Shown: piece after piece, positions 10,494-22,306 of the stretch
How positions within the stretch are numbered: position 1 is the first letter of the stretch
How the letters are laid out: each line of letters starts with the position of its first letter
Assembly: GCA_037043235.1 (NCBI GenBank)
Contig: JAWRVZ010000101.1
Span: 1,618,001 to 1,682,000 of the forward strand
DNA from: Rhodeus uyekii
Lineage: Eukaryota; Chordata; Actinopteri; Cypriniformes; Acheilognathidae
Direction: 5' to 3'
Length of the DNA stretch: 64,000 bases
Program-made: the position numbers and the translations under genes
Notes under the pieces: model-generated
Told to the model about the DNA's origin: nothing
Databases searched by the model: none
The model's input: the letters and a program-made list of their open reading frames with translations, nothing else

Positions 10494-12002
10494 TGGTTTT
10501 ACCCTATTAATTAGTTAAAATGAATTAATTACTCTCACCCCACTCTCTCACACACACACACACACACAGAACTAGGAGACAATGAATTCTTGAACCGTGA
10601 AAGTTACTGCTTAGAGCAGGGGTCTCCAACGTGGTGCCCGCGGGCACCAGGTCGCCCCCAAGGACCACATGAGTCGCCCGCGGGCCTGTCCTAAAAATAG
10701 CTCAACATAGCGCCACTTACCAGTGAGCTGCATCTATTTTTCTTGCTATTATTTTTTAAAATCGCACCCGCAAATTAACTCCTCCACTTCACATTATTTC
10801 TGAAGCTTTATAGGATAACGCCAGTTGACAACTGGCCAACTGTAGCGTGATGCAGCTCTGACTGACAAACAGTATAAATAGCATAAGCGTGTCAATTGTG
10901 CCAGAATCAGCACTAAATTCTGCACAGCTGGTCAGACGGCAAACATGGAAATTAATGCAATGTCTCATTCCCATCTCTCAATGTACTGTGGATACGACAG
11001 TAACCGGAGATGTTCCCTTTCGATAACAGGAACGAGACATTGCATTGAAATGCATTTGGAAACAGTGTTCAATCCCGCGATGAGAGAGATGCATATCAGC
11101 CTAAAAACACAGGGATCCATATGCCAATCACAGCGAAGAGGCACACAGCCCAACCAATGGCGACGCCGCTAGGTGTGCTCACTACTGATGGGTGCAGCTA
11201 AACCAATGAAATCAATAGCTGAAGCTTACCAAAATGCACACACCAGAAAGCCTGAAAAATAGCGAGCTGCACTGAATATCGGGCAGACATGGTGCAAAGT
11301 AGTGCATGATTTTTTACAAATTGTTAGTGGCTAGTTAAAATGTTGTAGAAGTGATCATTTGAAAATGTAAATACTTGCAGAGATTTATAGAAATAAAGTG
11401 TTGCATATTGATATTGATCTGTTTCTTACCTTGTTAAATCATTGTTGATAATTATTGTGAGAAATAATTAACATGATCAGTGTCTTCACATAGATGAATA
11501 TCATTCATTATTAATAATGACATAAAATTAAAGGTAAATTGAGCAAATTTGTTATTTCAGAAGTGTATATCAAACTGGTAGCCCTTCGCATTAATCGGTA
11601 CCCAAGAAGTAGCCCTCACCTTCAAAAAGGTTGGTGACCCCTGGCTTAGAGGTACTGTACATGTATATTTCACTACGTGAACAAAAGTGATCACAATTAA
11701 TGTTAACCACTTAAACACTTATAAAAGTATCACTGTGGTGAATGATGCAGCCAAACCAAGCGAAGCTGAGAGAATAAATGAGTGAAGGGGTGATAAAGGG
11801 GTTGGAACTGCGTGACTGTGTTATGAGAGGCTGTGTTTAGGATATTTCCAGTAAAAATGCACGCAACAATGTTTTTTTTTACTTTTCCACACAAAAATGT
11901 GCATGGGTGAGGGAAAAAATGTCTCGCACACCGATTTGACCCTCCATGCTTGTGCAATGATTTGCTCATATACTAAGTCACTCGTAAACCGAGGTATTAC
12001 TG
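10303..12002. mobile_element. Non-autonomous Tigger-like element, copy A (carries a nested hAT)
   Basis: The ends are cagtaatgcctcggtttacg and the inverted cgtaaaccgaggtattactg, each next to TA. A second copy lies at 17107-17911. Removing the nested hAT at 10617-11643 and a long (TA)n tract at 10436-10488 leaves the same plan as copy B. No transposase is encoded. Confidence 0.85.
10617..11643. mobile_element. hAT-family element nested in Tigger-like copy A
   Basis: Terminal repeats are caggggtctccaac and gttggtgacccctg. A perfect 8-bp target duplication GCTTAGAG lies at 10609-10616 and 11644-11651. There is no long open frame, so it is non-autonomous. Confidence 0.92.
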
Positions 12003-12048
12003 TACTGTATTATGTTTTAAATAGCCTGAGTTTCTCAGTGGAGATATC

Positions 12049-12601
12049 TAGGGCTGTCATTACTCTCGATTAAAAGCGTTGAGCAGCGAGACCAGCACTG
12101 GATGTGTTCGATTCAAGCGTGTGCTGGGAGTTTCAGATGCTTGTTCACACGAGAAGCCATTTCATCAGATCTGCAGCATGAGATGGTAAACTACGCTAAA
12201 CATTAAACCCTTGCTTTGAGTTTGCAGCATTTCTATTGCAAATGGACAAATGTTAAAGTTTAAGTCAACATTAGAATGAATATTTTTTTTGTGCCAATTT
12301 GAGTTATTAAAGGATTTGATCATGTTGTTTGTGTATCAACAATCAGCAGGTTTTTGGCATGTTACTTTTTTTAAAATAACGAATAATGTACATAAGATCA
12401 GAGTTAATATTACGTATTTCAACAGTATCGTTCTAAGAAACCATTTCGATTACTTTTGATTCTTTATTTGAACCAAATGTTATTGCCTCAGTATTAATAA
12501 ATGTATTTTAAGCCGTTTAAAAGACTTAATTCTGTTTTTAATACCACACAAAAATCTGATTAATCGACCAGTTACCAAAATAGTTGTTTGTGCCAGCCCT
12601 A
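12049..12601. mobile_element. hAT-like non-autonomous element
   Basis: The ends are tagggctgtca and the inverted form of tgtgccagcccta. The flanking octamers gagatatc and gaaatctc match at six of eight positions, fitting an old hAT target duplication. Confidence 0.6.
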
Positions 12602-12602
12602 G

Positions 12603-13070
12603 AAATCTCCATAGAAGCTGTCATGGCATTAAAGCAAACTAACACAGGGAATGAGTAAAGAGATGTCGTGGGTGTCTGTGAAGTGCCATGTCTTTAGCGG
12701 GGTTTTTCTAGCCGTGGCACAAGAGGTGTGTTGATGTGGGACTGTGAACATCATCAGATCTCCTCGTATGCCGAACACAGGAGGAGATATTTAAGCCTTT
12801 CCACACACTGAAACAGGCGTGTGATTCTGTCATCTTTTGTTTTCCATGGAATAAACGTGCAGTTTTGAGCAACATTGCACACTGGATTATGAGACATTCC
12901 CATTCAGTGTTACTGTGCCTTTGTGTGGATTTGCTTTGGACAAAAGTGTCTTCAAACTGAATAAATGTGTAATGCTTGTTCACCTTTTGAAACTTGTGGA
13001 GAAACTATATTTTCTTAATTTGTCAGTGCTTGGTTGGCGAACATCAGTGTGTATGTGTGTGTGTGTATAT
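12603..13070. other. Unassigned stretch
   Basis: No exon, RNA gene or repeat boundary could be recognised. A short TG tract lies at about 13049-13066. Confidence 0.4.
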
Positions 13071-13078
13071 ACACATAC

Positions 13079-13793
13079 TAGGGATGAGCAAGTACAGCAT
13101 TATTTGTATCTGTTAACCATATGAATGATCTGTGTCTGTACGTGGACTGGGCGGGGCCTAACCCAGAAGTGGGCGTGGATTTAACCAATATGTGATTTTT
13201 AATCATGCAATAGACTGTGTGTTCTACGGATCAAATAGTCTGACACTGTTTTTTAAGATCCGAATTCCCTTTTTTTGTATGAAATACAGCAAGAAAGTGT
13301 CGGACACTCAGTGCGCGAAGTTAAACAACTGAATAGAGCCAGCAGACGGTTAAAAGAAAATCTCCGACAGGCAGAGACGCAACGCTAGTCGCATTCCATC
13401 AAGAACCACGTCTGAACAAACCCCACGTTTACCAGAACTCTACTGGCTAATAAGTAATTACCACAAACAAACCAACATGAAAAACAAACCTGAAGCTGAA
13501 GAAACCCTAAACGTTAACGGAAAAGACCTGAGTGACTAAGAGGGAAAGACACCTGTTCTCATCTCAGTGTTCTGCGCGTGAATGAGCAGCTGGACAGCAA
13601 ATCTGCATGTGTAGGGGAGGGGCGCTGTGACTAGCCTATCACAGAACACAGACACAGTCAGCTGCCCAATGAGGATTTTTATTCAATCCGAGCGCCGATA
13701 ATGACTCGTATTACTCTTATGATACTCGTACTCGGCAAAAGTGCATTATCCGTACCGGATACTCGTTTCAGCCGAGGATCCGGCTCAACTCTA
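13079..13793. mobile_element. hAT-like element, repeat family X copy 1
   Basis: It starts tagggatgagcaagtac and ends ccggctcaactcta. The flanks acacatac (13071-13078) and atacatac (13794-13801) match at seven of eight positions. Parts of the same family recur at 16150-16677 and 23046-23196. Confidence 0.7.
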
Positions 13794-13801
13794 ATACATA
13801 C

Positions 13802-14654
13802 AATCTTTTTTAAAACTATTACATTCATATTTTTTATTATAGACGCCTTTATGTTTTGTGTTCCACAATCATAATTACACTTGAATAGCAACTGTTTGCT
13901 ACAGCCAGCCAATCAGCTGCCAGGAATCTGGTTGTCATGACGTGAAGCTGCTGATGTCACAGATCTGCAGGAGTGAGTCCGCCTCCCGCTGGACACAGTG
14001 TATCGTGAATAAATGTAGAAAGAGGCCAGAATCTTTCCTGAGATGATCGTCAAGTTCAGGTAAGAAAAAGTACCTGTTTTTAGGATGTTAACTGCACTCA
14101 TAATTTTGGTTTTGATATATTTCACCATCAAGCGGCAAGTTTTGGGCGAGGCCGAGAGCTGTGGGAGCGGAGCACTGGTCTCGAGTCTCACGGAGGAGAT
14201 CCGGACGGATGGAGGGAGTGACGACACTGAAGGACCAGACCGGGGACATTTGTTGTGCTGTCGTCATGTTATTTTTGTTTTGTGTTGGTTTATTGTTGTT
14301 TTAGTGTACTGCCGGCTGGAGGTGGGCTACTCAAGCTCTGAAGCCCAACTTTTAAGGCACTTGTAAATCACACACTTGGATGCTTTTCTCTGGGACTCGA
14401 GGCTTTGGGAGAGTGCAGCTGATGTCGGTGAAAGTCCCTTGGGAACACCACTGGCTCGATTGTGCCTGAACTGCATCCTCACAAAGAGAAAAGTGTAGTG
14501 TTAACCTTAGAGTCCACACTGTGAAAACAGCACTTTATTTACTTTTCTTTTCTTTAATTGGATGCTGAGATTTAAAATGCCAGTTATTCCTGGGTCTTTG
14601 GGTTGACGAAGACTCTTTAGTTGCAACATTGGCACAGATGTCTGGCACACTTGG
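13802..14654. other. Unassigned stretch with a possible exon donor
   Basis: A donor-like site (AAGTTCAG then GTAAGAAA) lies near 14059, and short open frames occur around it, but no domain is recognised. Confidence 0.35.
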
Positions 14655-14662
14655 GTGATCAG

Positions 14663-14855
14663 TAGGGACCAACCAAATTCATGATTTCAAGGCCGTGACA
14701 TTTACCGTGAAATCGGCCACTTTCCGTGAAAACAACCAACAAGCATGAAATAGTGAAATTTTTATCGAAGATAAATATTGAATTGAAATCGAATGTTTTT
14801 TTAAAAACCTTCCGTGAAATTGCGAATTTTTACCCGTGAATTTGGTTGGCCCCTA
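14663..14855. mobile_element. 193-bp hAT MITE
   Basis: The ends are tagggaccaaccaaattca and tgaatttggttggccccta. A perfect 8-bp target duplication GTGATCAG lies at 14655-14662 and 14856-14863. Confidence 0.9.
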
Positions 14856-14860
14856 GTGAT

Positions 14861-15337
14861 CAGCTGCTGGCGTTTACCCATAAGTCTGTTATATATGCAT
14901 AATGATGGCTCACGCTGACCCATAGCCCATTAATCAACCCATAATACTATTATATATAAACCTAACGAATGCATAATGGTGAACAAATGGATTTCCTGTG
15001 TGTCTAACAATAAAGAGCGGCGCTTGCAACATCAAGGTCATGGGTTTGATTCCCAGGGAAATCATAAAACTGATTAGAATGACAATGTGTTTCTTGAATG
15101 CAATGCAAGTTACTTTGGATAAAAGCATCCGATAAATGCACGAAGGTTAAAAAAATATACATTGAAACATATTTGGATTTTAAAAAATGCAGTTGATGAT
15201 GATGTAGCCATTTGTTCACCATTATGCATTCGTTAGGTTTATATATAATAGTATTATGGGTTGATTAATGGGCTATGGGTCAGCGTGAGCCATCATTATG
15301 CATATATAACAGACTTATGGGTAAACGCCAGCAGCTG
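14861..15337. repeat. Perfect 130-bp inverted repeat with 217-bp spacer
   Basis: Arms 14861-14990 and 15208-15337 are exact reverse complements over all 130 bases as read. The spacer holds a SINE fragment. A transcript crossing it would fold into a long hairpin. Confidence 0.95.
15012..15148 (+). mobile_element. tRNA-derived SINE fragment, copy 1
   Basis: It contains gcttgcaacatcaaggtcat and a B-box-like gggtttgattccc, then a LINE-type tail tttggataaaagcatccgat. It lies in the spacer of the inverted repeat. A closely similar copy is at 58226-58362. Confidence 0.7.
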
Positions 15338-15371
15338 TGTACTGTTGTGTGTTATTTAGCGCTGTTAGTAA

Positions 15372-15500
15372 TCTCTTCTCCAGTCCAGCAGGGGTCAGTG
15401 TGAGTCTCTTCTCCAGTCCAGCAGGGGTCAGTGTGAGTCTCTTCTCCAGTCCAGCAGGGGTCAGTGTGAGTCTCTTCTCCAGTCCAGCAGGGGTCAGTGA
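15372..15500. repeat. 33-bp minisatellite, four copies
   Basis: Copies start at 15372, 15405, 15438 and 15471 with the motif cagtccagcaggggtcagtg. Confidence 0.92.
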
Positions 15501-15720
15501 GGCGCATGTAAACGGGTCTGACGGCTGAGGAAGAAGCGCAGTCTCTGCATCTCTTGACGGGTCTCTGCTCTGCTGAGCGCGGGATGTTTTCTTGATATTG
15601 TGAGTAATTTTAGCGTGTAATGTTTGCATCTGTTACTCTGCTTGACATTTAAAGATGTTTTCAGTCTGTCAATATGAACTACAGTGCGCGTGAATGTCGC
15701 TGCTGTTTACAGTATAAAAA
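15500..15720 (+). promoter_or_regulatory. Candidate promoter and first exon of zinc-finger gene 2
   Basis: A stretch ending in gatgttttcttgatatt has a GTGAGT donor at 15600. The following roughly 120 bases are closely similar to 57570-57720. Its place upstream of gene 2 suggests a duplicated first exon; no transcript evidence is available. Confidence 0.35.
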
Positions 15721-16149
15721 CAACACTTTATTCTATTAGTAAACATGTACGGAAGCGAGAAAGAGCACTGTTGATTACTATAACTATAGATTATTTAAAT
15801 TATACATATATATACACACACACTCACTCTCACGGAAGTTAGAAATTATGATTAGAAAACTATTTACATGACAGCATCAGCATTGAGCTTCAGATCAATG
15901 GTTTTGATCACGATAACAAACAAACTATATACAGAACAAGTTTTGCAACCATGAATACAACTCTTGCGGTTGCAATTATGAAGAAAATGTAATGAACAAG
16001 TTACATGAATGACGTTTTTTCACTTTTAATTTTTCTTATGATCAGTGTGATTATTATTTTTTGGTTATAAAAAAAAAATTCTACACCAGGTATAATTGTG
16101 TGTGTGTGTGAGTGACTAAGAGAGAGAGGAGGAGGAGGGGGGGGGGGGG

Positions 16150-16677
16150 ACTGTGTGTTCTACGGATCAAATAGTCCGACGCTGTTTTTAAGATCTGCAT
16201 TCCTTTATTTTTTGTGAAATACTGCAAGAAAGTGTCAGACTGGTTCGAGCCAGCAGACGTCAAAAAGAAAAAAAACTCTGATGACCGGCAGAGAGAGAGT
16301 GTGTGAGTGTAGTTAATTAATGTGTAATATAGTTTTTATACCACTACTTCATTTTTTTGCGTGAAGTCAAAAAACTTGTTAGAGCCAGCAGACGGTTAAA
16401 AAAAAATCTCTGAAAAGCAGAAACGCAACGCTAGTCGCATTCTTCCAAGCACCATGTCTGAACAAACCCCACGTTTACCAGAACTCTACTGGTTAATAAG
16501 AACTACAAACAAACTGAAATAAAAACAAACCTGAAGCTGAAGAAACCCTAAACGTTAACGGAAAAGACCTGCGAACCTGAGTGACTGAGGCAGAGACAGA
16601 GAGAGAAAGAGAGCTGTTCTCTTCTCAGTGTTCTGTGTGTGAGTGAGCAGAGCGGGACGCAGCAAATCTGCATGTGG
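16150..16677. mobile_element. Repeat family X copy 2 (partial hAT-like element)
   Basis: It shares gtgttctacggatcaaatag and most following sequence with 13210-13615. The termini are missing. A run of G precedes it at about 16138-16149. Confidence 0.6.
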
Positions 16678-17106
16678 GCAGTTGACAAATAAGGGTGAAA
16701 CAGCATTTTTTCAAAAAAAGTTCTAAATTGCTTGAGAATTGTTTGCATTTGTAAAGTTCAAATACTGTTGTTTTTGAAACTGTTTGAGGTTAGCAGATTT
16801 TTTTCCTCATTATGTAATTTATTAAGCTTTTTTCACGGCGCCAGGCAAATTATGTCCTGCGGTGTGACATGACATTACTATAAAATTAAAATATTTAAAT
16901 ATTATGCATTTCAAATACAAATCAGGTTTGCTTTAAGTTTAACAAGTATTCTTAAAGAATGACCATTAAAATTATGCATATATTTTTTTCCACAGCTGTT
17001 TTTTGATTATATTTTTTGCGTGTGCCATCTTTTACCACTCACTCCAGTGGAAATATTGTGTAAAATGAGAGAAAATATTTTAAAATGTTTATATTTTTTA
17101 TATATA
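16678..17106. other. AT-rich unassigned stretch
   Basis: Nothing recognisable beyond homopolymer runs. Confidence 0.4.
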
Positions 17107-17911
17107 CAGTAATACCTCGGTTTACGAGTTTAATTCGTTCCAAGAGCGAGCTCGTATCCCAAAATGCTCATACACCAAAACAATTTCCCCCATGAGAATG
17201 CATTAAAAATCAATTAATTTGTTCCACACGACCATAAATGCCCATTTTTAATATTTTGTTTTTATTTTACACTATTAATTACAGTTTTTTAAAAATTATA
17301 AACCATTAAGATCTCATCAAAATACTAATTAGTAATTGACAATTAAATTCTAAAAATACTTGACAATTTACTGTAAATCACTTTGAGCGGAGATGAGAGA
17401 CAGGAGGGAGGGGGAAAACCTGTATTCAAGTGTAAATGAGTGAATTTATTATAATAGTGCAGAAAACAAACGAAGTGAAAGTCGTGGAACGGGAGACGCG
17501 CGCGCGAGAGACCAACGCGAGCTCCGGAGTGGAGAGAAGTGAGGAGACAATGAATTCATGAACCATATATTTCACTACTTGAACAATAGCGATCACAATT
17601 AATTAATGTTATCACTTCTGAAAGTATCACTGTGGTGAATGATGCAGCCAAACAGAGCGAGGCTGAGAGAATGAATGCTTTAAGGGGTGATAAAGGGGTT
17701 GGAACTGCGGGACTGTGTTATGAGAGGCTGTCATTAGGATGTTTCCAGTAAAAATGCCCGGGAAGATGCTGAGCGTTAGGACAAAAATGCACGTGGGTGA
17801 GGGAAAAATTTGCTCGCACTCCGATACAATGCTCGTACACCGATTTGACCCTCCATGCTCGTACACCGATTTTCTCGTATACCAAGTCGCTTGTAAACCG
17901 AGGTACTACTG
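17107..17911. mobile_element. Non-autonomous Tigger-like element, copy B
   Basis: The ends are cagtaatacctcggtttacg and the inverted cgaggtactactg, with TA at both sides. It lacks the hAT insertion of copy A: the sequence runs from gaattcatgaacc straight into atatttcactac, so it serves as the empty site. Confidence 0.85.
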
Positions 17912-18339
17912 TAGTTATATTATGCAATGTTTTCAAATGTATATAATTATTTAAGCTAGTTAACATAGTAAAAGTCATTTAATTGTGTTTGAAGTGATGT
18001 CACACCACAGGACTTCCCGTCACACCACAGGACGAAATGATTCACTGCATGGACATTTATGGTGAAATTTATTGAATACTTTTGTAACAAACAAATTAAT
18101 TTGCATCTCTATTTGAACATTAATGAAAATGCAACATATCAGTACAATCTTATTACTTAGTGTATGAATTTAAACTAAAAACATAGTGAACAAGACATAC
18201 TGAATAATTAACATTTTGGAGGCGTCAAATCAGACCCAGTCATAAAGACCATTCATTTCTATTTTTAACTTAAAAGACTAAACAAATATCTTGTTTCTCA
18301 GGAGAAAGTAATTACAATCATGCTGAAATAATTTTTTTT
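17912..18339. other. Unassigned stretch
   Basis: A short direct repeat cacaccacaggac occurs twice near 18001-18032. No gene is seen. Confidence 0.4.
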
Positions 18340-21300
18340 TTTTTTTTTACCTTTATTTATATAGCGCTTTTTACAATGTAGATTGTTTCAAAGCAGCTTT
18401 ACAGGAAAAACAATATAAACAAAGTTTGTTTGGCTGAACAGAAGCCCCAAAAGAGCAGGCGAATCAATACAATTGATGAATTTTAAGTGTTAAGTTTCCC
18501 CAACTGAGCAAGCCATAGGCGACAGCGGCAAGGAACCAAAACTCCGGCAGGTGACATAACGAATGAAGAATAGAATGGAGAAAAAACCTTGGGAGAAACC
18601 AGGCTCAGTCGGGGGACCAGTTCTCCTCTGGCCAACAGCCAAACAGTACATGATTATTATATTGACAACAATTCAAGTCCAATATGAAGTCCAATTTGGT
18701 CCGGTTAGAGATGGGTTCATGATCGTCACAGGGGAGGGTCTAGTAGAGTCACGGTCTCCGCAGACACTTCAGGGCAGTGCTGTGCTCGTGTCCAGGTCCT
18801 TCATCTGATCTGGATACGGCCCGGATCCAGCTGACCACGGTAACCTCGGAATAAACAGAGAACAATATCAGCGTAGATGCCATTCTTCTTCTGATGTATC
18901 GAGTACATCAGGTGTTATGGGAATGTTCTCGGTTCCGGCTTATCTAAATTATGCAGCCTAACAATCATTTTACATGATTTGGATTAAAATGTATGTATAA
19001 TGTGTTATGTGTATGCCAGGTTGAAAAGATGTGTTTTTAGTCTAGATTTAAACTGACAGAGTGTGTCTGCTTCCCGAACTGTATTAGGAAGACTGTTCCA
19101 GAGTTTAGGAGCTAAATAGGAAAAGGATCGACCGCCAGCAGTTGACTTTGATATTCTAGGTATTATAAGCTGGTCAGTATTTTGGGATCGCAATAGACGT
19201 GAAGGACTATAATGTGTTAAGAGATCGCTCAAGTACTGGGGAGCTAAACCATTTAATGCTTTGTAAGTAATTAGCAAGATTTTAAAATGTATTCGGTGAT
19301 TAATAGGAAGCCAGTGCAGGTTTGACAGAACTGGGCTAATATGCTCATACTTCCTGGTTCTAGTAAGAACTCGAGCTGCTGCATTTTGGACCAGCTGGAA
19401 TTTGTTTATTAAGCGTGCAGGGCAACCACCTAGTAGAGCATTACAATAATCTAGCCTTGAACTCATGAACGCATGAACTAACTTTTCCGCATTCGTCTTA
19501 GAGAGCATATGTCGCAATTTAGATATATTTTTAAGATGGAAGAATGCCGTTTTACAGATGCTAGAAACATGGCTTTCAAATGAAAGATTGGTATCAAAGA
19601 GCACACCCAGGTTTCTAACTGACGACGAAGACTTGACAGAACAGCCATCGAGTGTTAGGCAGTAGTCTAGATTATTACGCGCTGAACTTTTTGGTCTAAT
19701 AATTAGAATCTCTGTTTTTTCAGAATTAAGCAGTAGAAAGTTATTAGTCATCCAATTTTTTCTATCGGTTATGCATTCTGTTAATTTAGTGAATTTGTTT
19801 GTTTCATCCGGATGAGAAGAAATATAGAGCTGAGTATCATCAGCGTAACAATGAAAGCTAATGCCATGCTTCCTAATAACTGCACCCAAAGGAAGCATGT
19901 ACAGGGTGAAAAGCAATGGTCCTAACACTGAACCTTGAGGAACTCCATACTGAACTTGTGACCGATATGACATCTCCTCATTTACTGCTACAAACTGATA
20001 ACGGTCAGATAAGTATGATTTGAACCAGGCTAATGCAACTCCACTAATGCCAACATAATTTTCAAGTCTATTCAGAAGGATTTTGTGGTCAATTGTATCA
20101 AATGCAGCACTAAGGTCCAGTAACACTAACAGAGAGATACAACCACGATCGGATGATAAGAGCAAATCATTAGTAACTCTAATAAGAGCAGTCTCAGTAC
20201 TATGATATGGTCTAAATCCTGACTGGAAATCCTCGTAGATGCTGTTTCTTTCTAGAAAGGAACATAGTTGTGAAGATATTGCCTTTTCTAGAATCTTTGA
20301 CAAAAAAGGTAGATTCGATATCGGCCTGTAATTAACTAATTCTGTAGGATCAAGTTGTGGTTTTTTAATAAGCGGTTTAATTACGGCCAGCTTAAAGGTT
20401 TTTGGTACGTATCCTAATGACAAAGATGAATTAATAATATTAAGGAGAGGATCTATGATCTCTGGAAGCATCTCTTTCAGTAGCTTAGTTGGTATTGGGT
20501 CTAGCATACATGTTGTTGATTTTGATGATTTAACGAGTTTAGACAATTCTTCCTCCCCAATAGCAATGAAGGAGTGGAATTTTTCTTCGGGGACACTAAC
20601 ATTTACTGTATTTTGTGATATTGTAGTAGACGGTTGCATGGTTATAATTTTCTCTCTAATATTATGAATTTTGCAAGTAAAGAAGTCCATGAAGTCATTA
20701 CTGCTGTGCTGTTTTAAAGCATCTGGGGTTGAGGCTTTATTTCTTGTTAATTTAGTCACTGTATCAAATAAATACCTAGGGTTGCATTTGTTTTCTTCTA
20801 AGAGGGTAGAAAAGTAAGCAGATCTAGCTGATTTTAAGGCATTTCTGAATGCAATAGAGCTGTCTTTCCATGAAATGCGAAAAACCTCTAGCTTAGTTTT
20901 TATCCAGCTCCGCTCCATTTTTCTGGCTGCTCTCTTGAGGGCCCGGGTGTGCTCATTGTACCACGGTGTTGGACTATTTTCTTTAATCTTCTTTAAGCGC
21001 AACGAAGCAACAGTGTCTAAAGTGCTGGAAAAGAGAGAGTTAATAGTTTCTGTTGCAACATCAAGTTCTTCTAGGCTATCTGGGATGTTAAGTAGATGAA
21101 ACTGATCGGGAAGATTATTTATAAAGCTATCTTTTGTGTTAGGAGTGATAGTTCTACTATATTTATAACAGGGAGTTAGTTTTTCGACTTTGGCTAAAGG
21201 TAATCTACACGCAACTAAGTAATGATCTGAGATGTCATCGCTCTGCTGTAGAATTTGAACAGTATCAACATTGATCCCATGCGACAATATTAGATCTAAA

Positions 21301-21845
21301 GTATGATTATGAGAATGAGTGGGTCCTGATACATGTTGTGTAACTCCAATAGAGTTTAAGATGTCTCTAAATGCCAATCCCAATGCGTCTTTTTCATTAT
21401 CTACATGGATATTAAAATCACCGACAATTATGACTTTATCTGCAGACATTACTAGTTCTGAGAGAAAATCAGCAAATTCTTTGATAAAGTCTGTATGGTG
21501 CCCTGGTGGCCTGTATAGAATAGCCAGCACAAAAGTTAAACAGGAATTATTACTTGCACTAGATAATTTTACATTGAGGACCATCACTTCAAAAGAATTA
21601 TATTTCAAATTAGACCTTTGAGCAGTACTTATCGTGTTACTATAAATTACAGCAACACCTCCTCCTTTACCTTTCAGACGAGGCTCATGTTTATAATAGT
21701 AATCTTGAGGGGTGGACTCATTTAAAGTAATGTAATCGTCTGGTTTTAGCCAGGTTTCTGTCAAACACAGCACATCTAGTTTATGATCTGTAATTATATC
21801 ATTTACAATAAGTGCTTTTGAGGAAAGGGATCGTATATTCAATTA
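18340..21845 (-). mobile_element. CR1/L2-type LINE, copy 1 (5' truncated, ORF2 open)
   Basis: The 3' end on minus reads ...gcgctatataaataaaggt followed by poly(A). The 3' untranslated region (18347-19004) recurs at 37781-37925, 46431-46797 and 58364-59040. ORF1 is absent. The left part is conserved enough to align by eye with all copies. Confidence 0.88.
19005..21842 (-). CDS. LINE ORF2: apurinic endonuclease and reverse transcriptase
   Basis: 945 residues, open throughout. The N-terminal endonuclease shows LCLTETWL (about residue 25), YRPPG (about 110), GDFN (141-144) and SDH (205-207). The reverse transcriptase shows NYRPISNLP (about 504), LDLSAAFDTIDH (about 575), GVPQGSVLGPL and the catalytic YADD (666-669). 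The order and motifs fit the CR1/L2 group. The frame starts at a TTG codon just after an in-frame stop, so the true start is not in this copy and the element was probably truncated at this point. The protein would nick target DNA and prime reverse transcription there. ORF1 fragments probably from the same family lie at 39303-39850 and 59835-60190. Confidence 0.9.
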   Translation of the reverse strand: MNIRSLSSKALIVNDIITDHKLDVLCLTETWLKPDDYITLNESTPQDYYYKHEPRLKGKGGGVAVIYSNTISTAQRSNLKYNSFEVMVLNVKLSSASNNSCLTFVLAILYRPPGHHTDFIKEFADFLSELVMSADKVIIVGDFNIHVDNEKDALGLAFRDILNSIGVTQHVSGPTHSHNHTLDLILSHGINVDTVQILQQSDDISDHYLVACRLPLAKVEKLTPCYKYSRTITPNTKDSFINNLPDQFHLLNIPDSLEELDVATETINSLFSSTLDTVASLRLKKIKENSPTPWYNEHTRALKRAARKMERSWIKTKLEVFRISWKDSSIAFRNALKSARSAYFSTLLEENKCNPRYLFDTVTKLTRNKASTPDALKQHSSNDFMDFFTCKIHNIREKIITMQPSTTISQNTVNVSVPEEKFHSFIAIGEEELSKLVKSSKSTTCMLDPIPTKLLKEMLPEIIDPLLNIINSSLSLGYVPKTFKLAVIKPLIKKPQLDPTELVNYRPISNLPFLSKILEKAISSQLCSFLERNSIYEDFQSGFRPYHSTETALIRVTNDLLLSSDRGCISLLVLLDLSAAFDTIDHKILLNRLENYVGISGVALAWFKSYLSDRYQFVAVNEEMSYRSQVQYGVPQGSVLGPLLFTLYMLPLGAVIRKHGISFHCYADDTQLYISSHPDETNKFTKLTECITDRKNWMTNNFLLLNSEKTEILIIRPKSSARNNLDYCLTLDGCSVKSSSSVRNLGVLFDTNLSFESHVSSICKTAFFHLKNISKLRHMLSKTNAEKLVHAFMSSRLDYCNALLGGCPARLINKFQLVQNAAARVLTRTRKYEHISPVLSNLHWLPINHRIHFKILLITYKALNGLAPQYLSDLLTHYSPSRLLRSQNTDQLIIPRISKSTAGGRSFSYLAPKLWNSLPNTVREADTLCQFKSRLKTHLFNLAYT

Positions 21846-21950
21846 AAAGCATGTTAAATCTTCAATTCAGCTCTTTAAACAAAGATTCCAGTGGAGAGAC
21901 ATTTGATATTCTGTAGTGTCACTAACAAAAGATAAGACCATAAACATGAC

Positions 21951-22195
21951 TGTCAGGGTTCTGCCGCATTCGGTCTAGTAATTTCTTGTTTTTTTTGTGG
22001 CAGAGCTCTGACACTACCGTAATGTCTTGTATTTGATGTGTGTGCGCACGGCTTCGAGGATTTGGACCGTGCGCACGGTTGTCTGTGTAACGTCTTATGT
22101 GCGGTTATGATGTCTGATCCCGAGGCTGGTCTTGTCTGGTTTCGGGTTGGGTCGGGATTCAGACATTCATGACCATGTTCATCCTTGTCATGAGT
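21951..22195. mobile_element. Partial LTR (same family as 61648-62382)
   Basis: It starts tgtcagggttctgcc and shares gacactaccgtaatgtcttg with the solo LTR at 61648. The 3' part is lost. Confidence 0.55.
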
Positions 22196-22306
22196 CAGCT
22201 ACTGTAAGATTTGTATCAGATGTAGTATCAGAACTGAAAATACATGAATGGGTTTTTGTGTTAGATGTCAACATATGCATATGGACCATTAGGTGAACAT
22301 GGGGAT

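Noticed and set aside
20455..21621. Plus-strand frames inside the LINE ORF2
   Set aside because: Shadows of the intact minus-strand frame.
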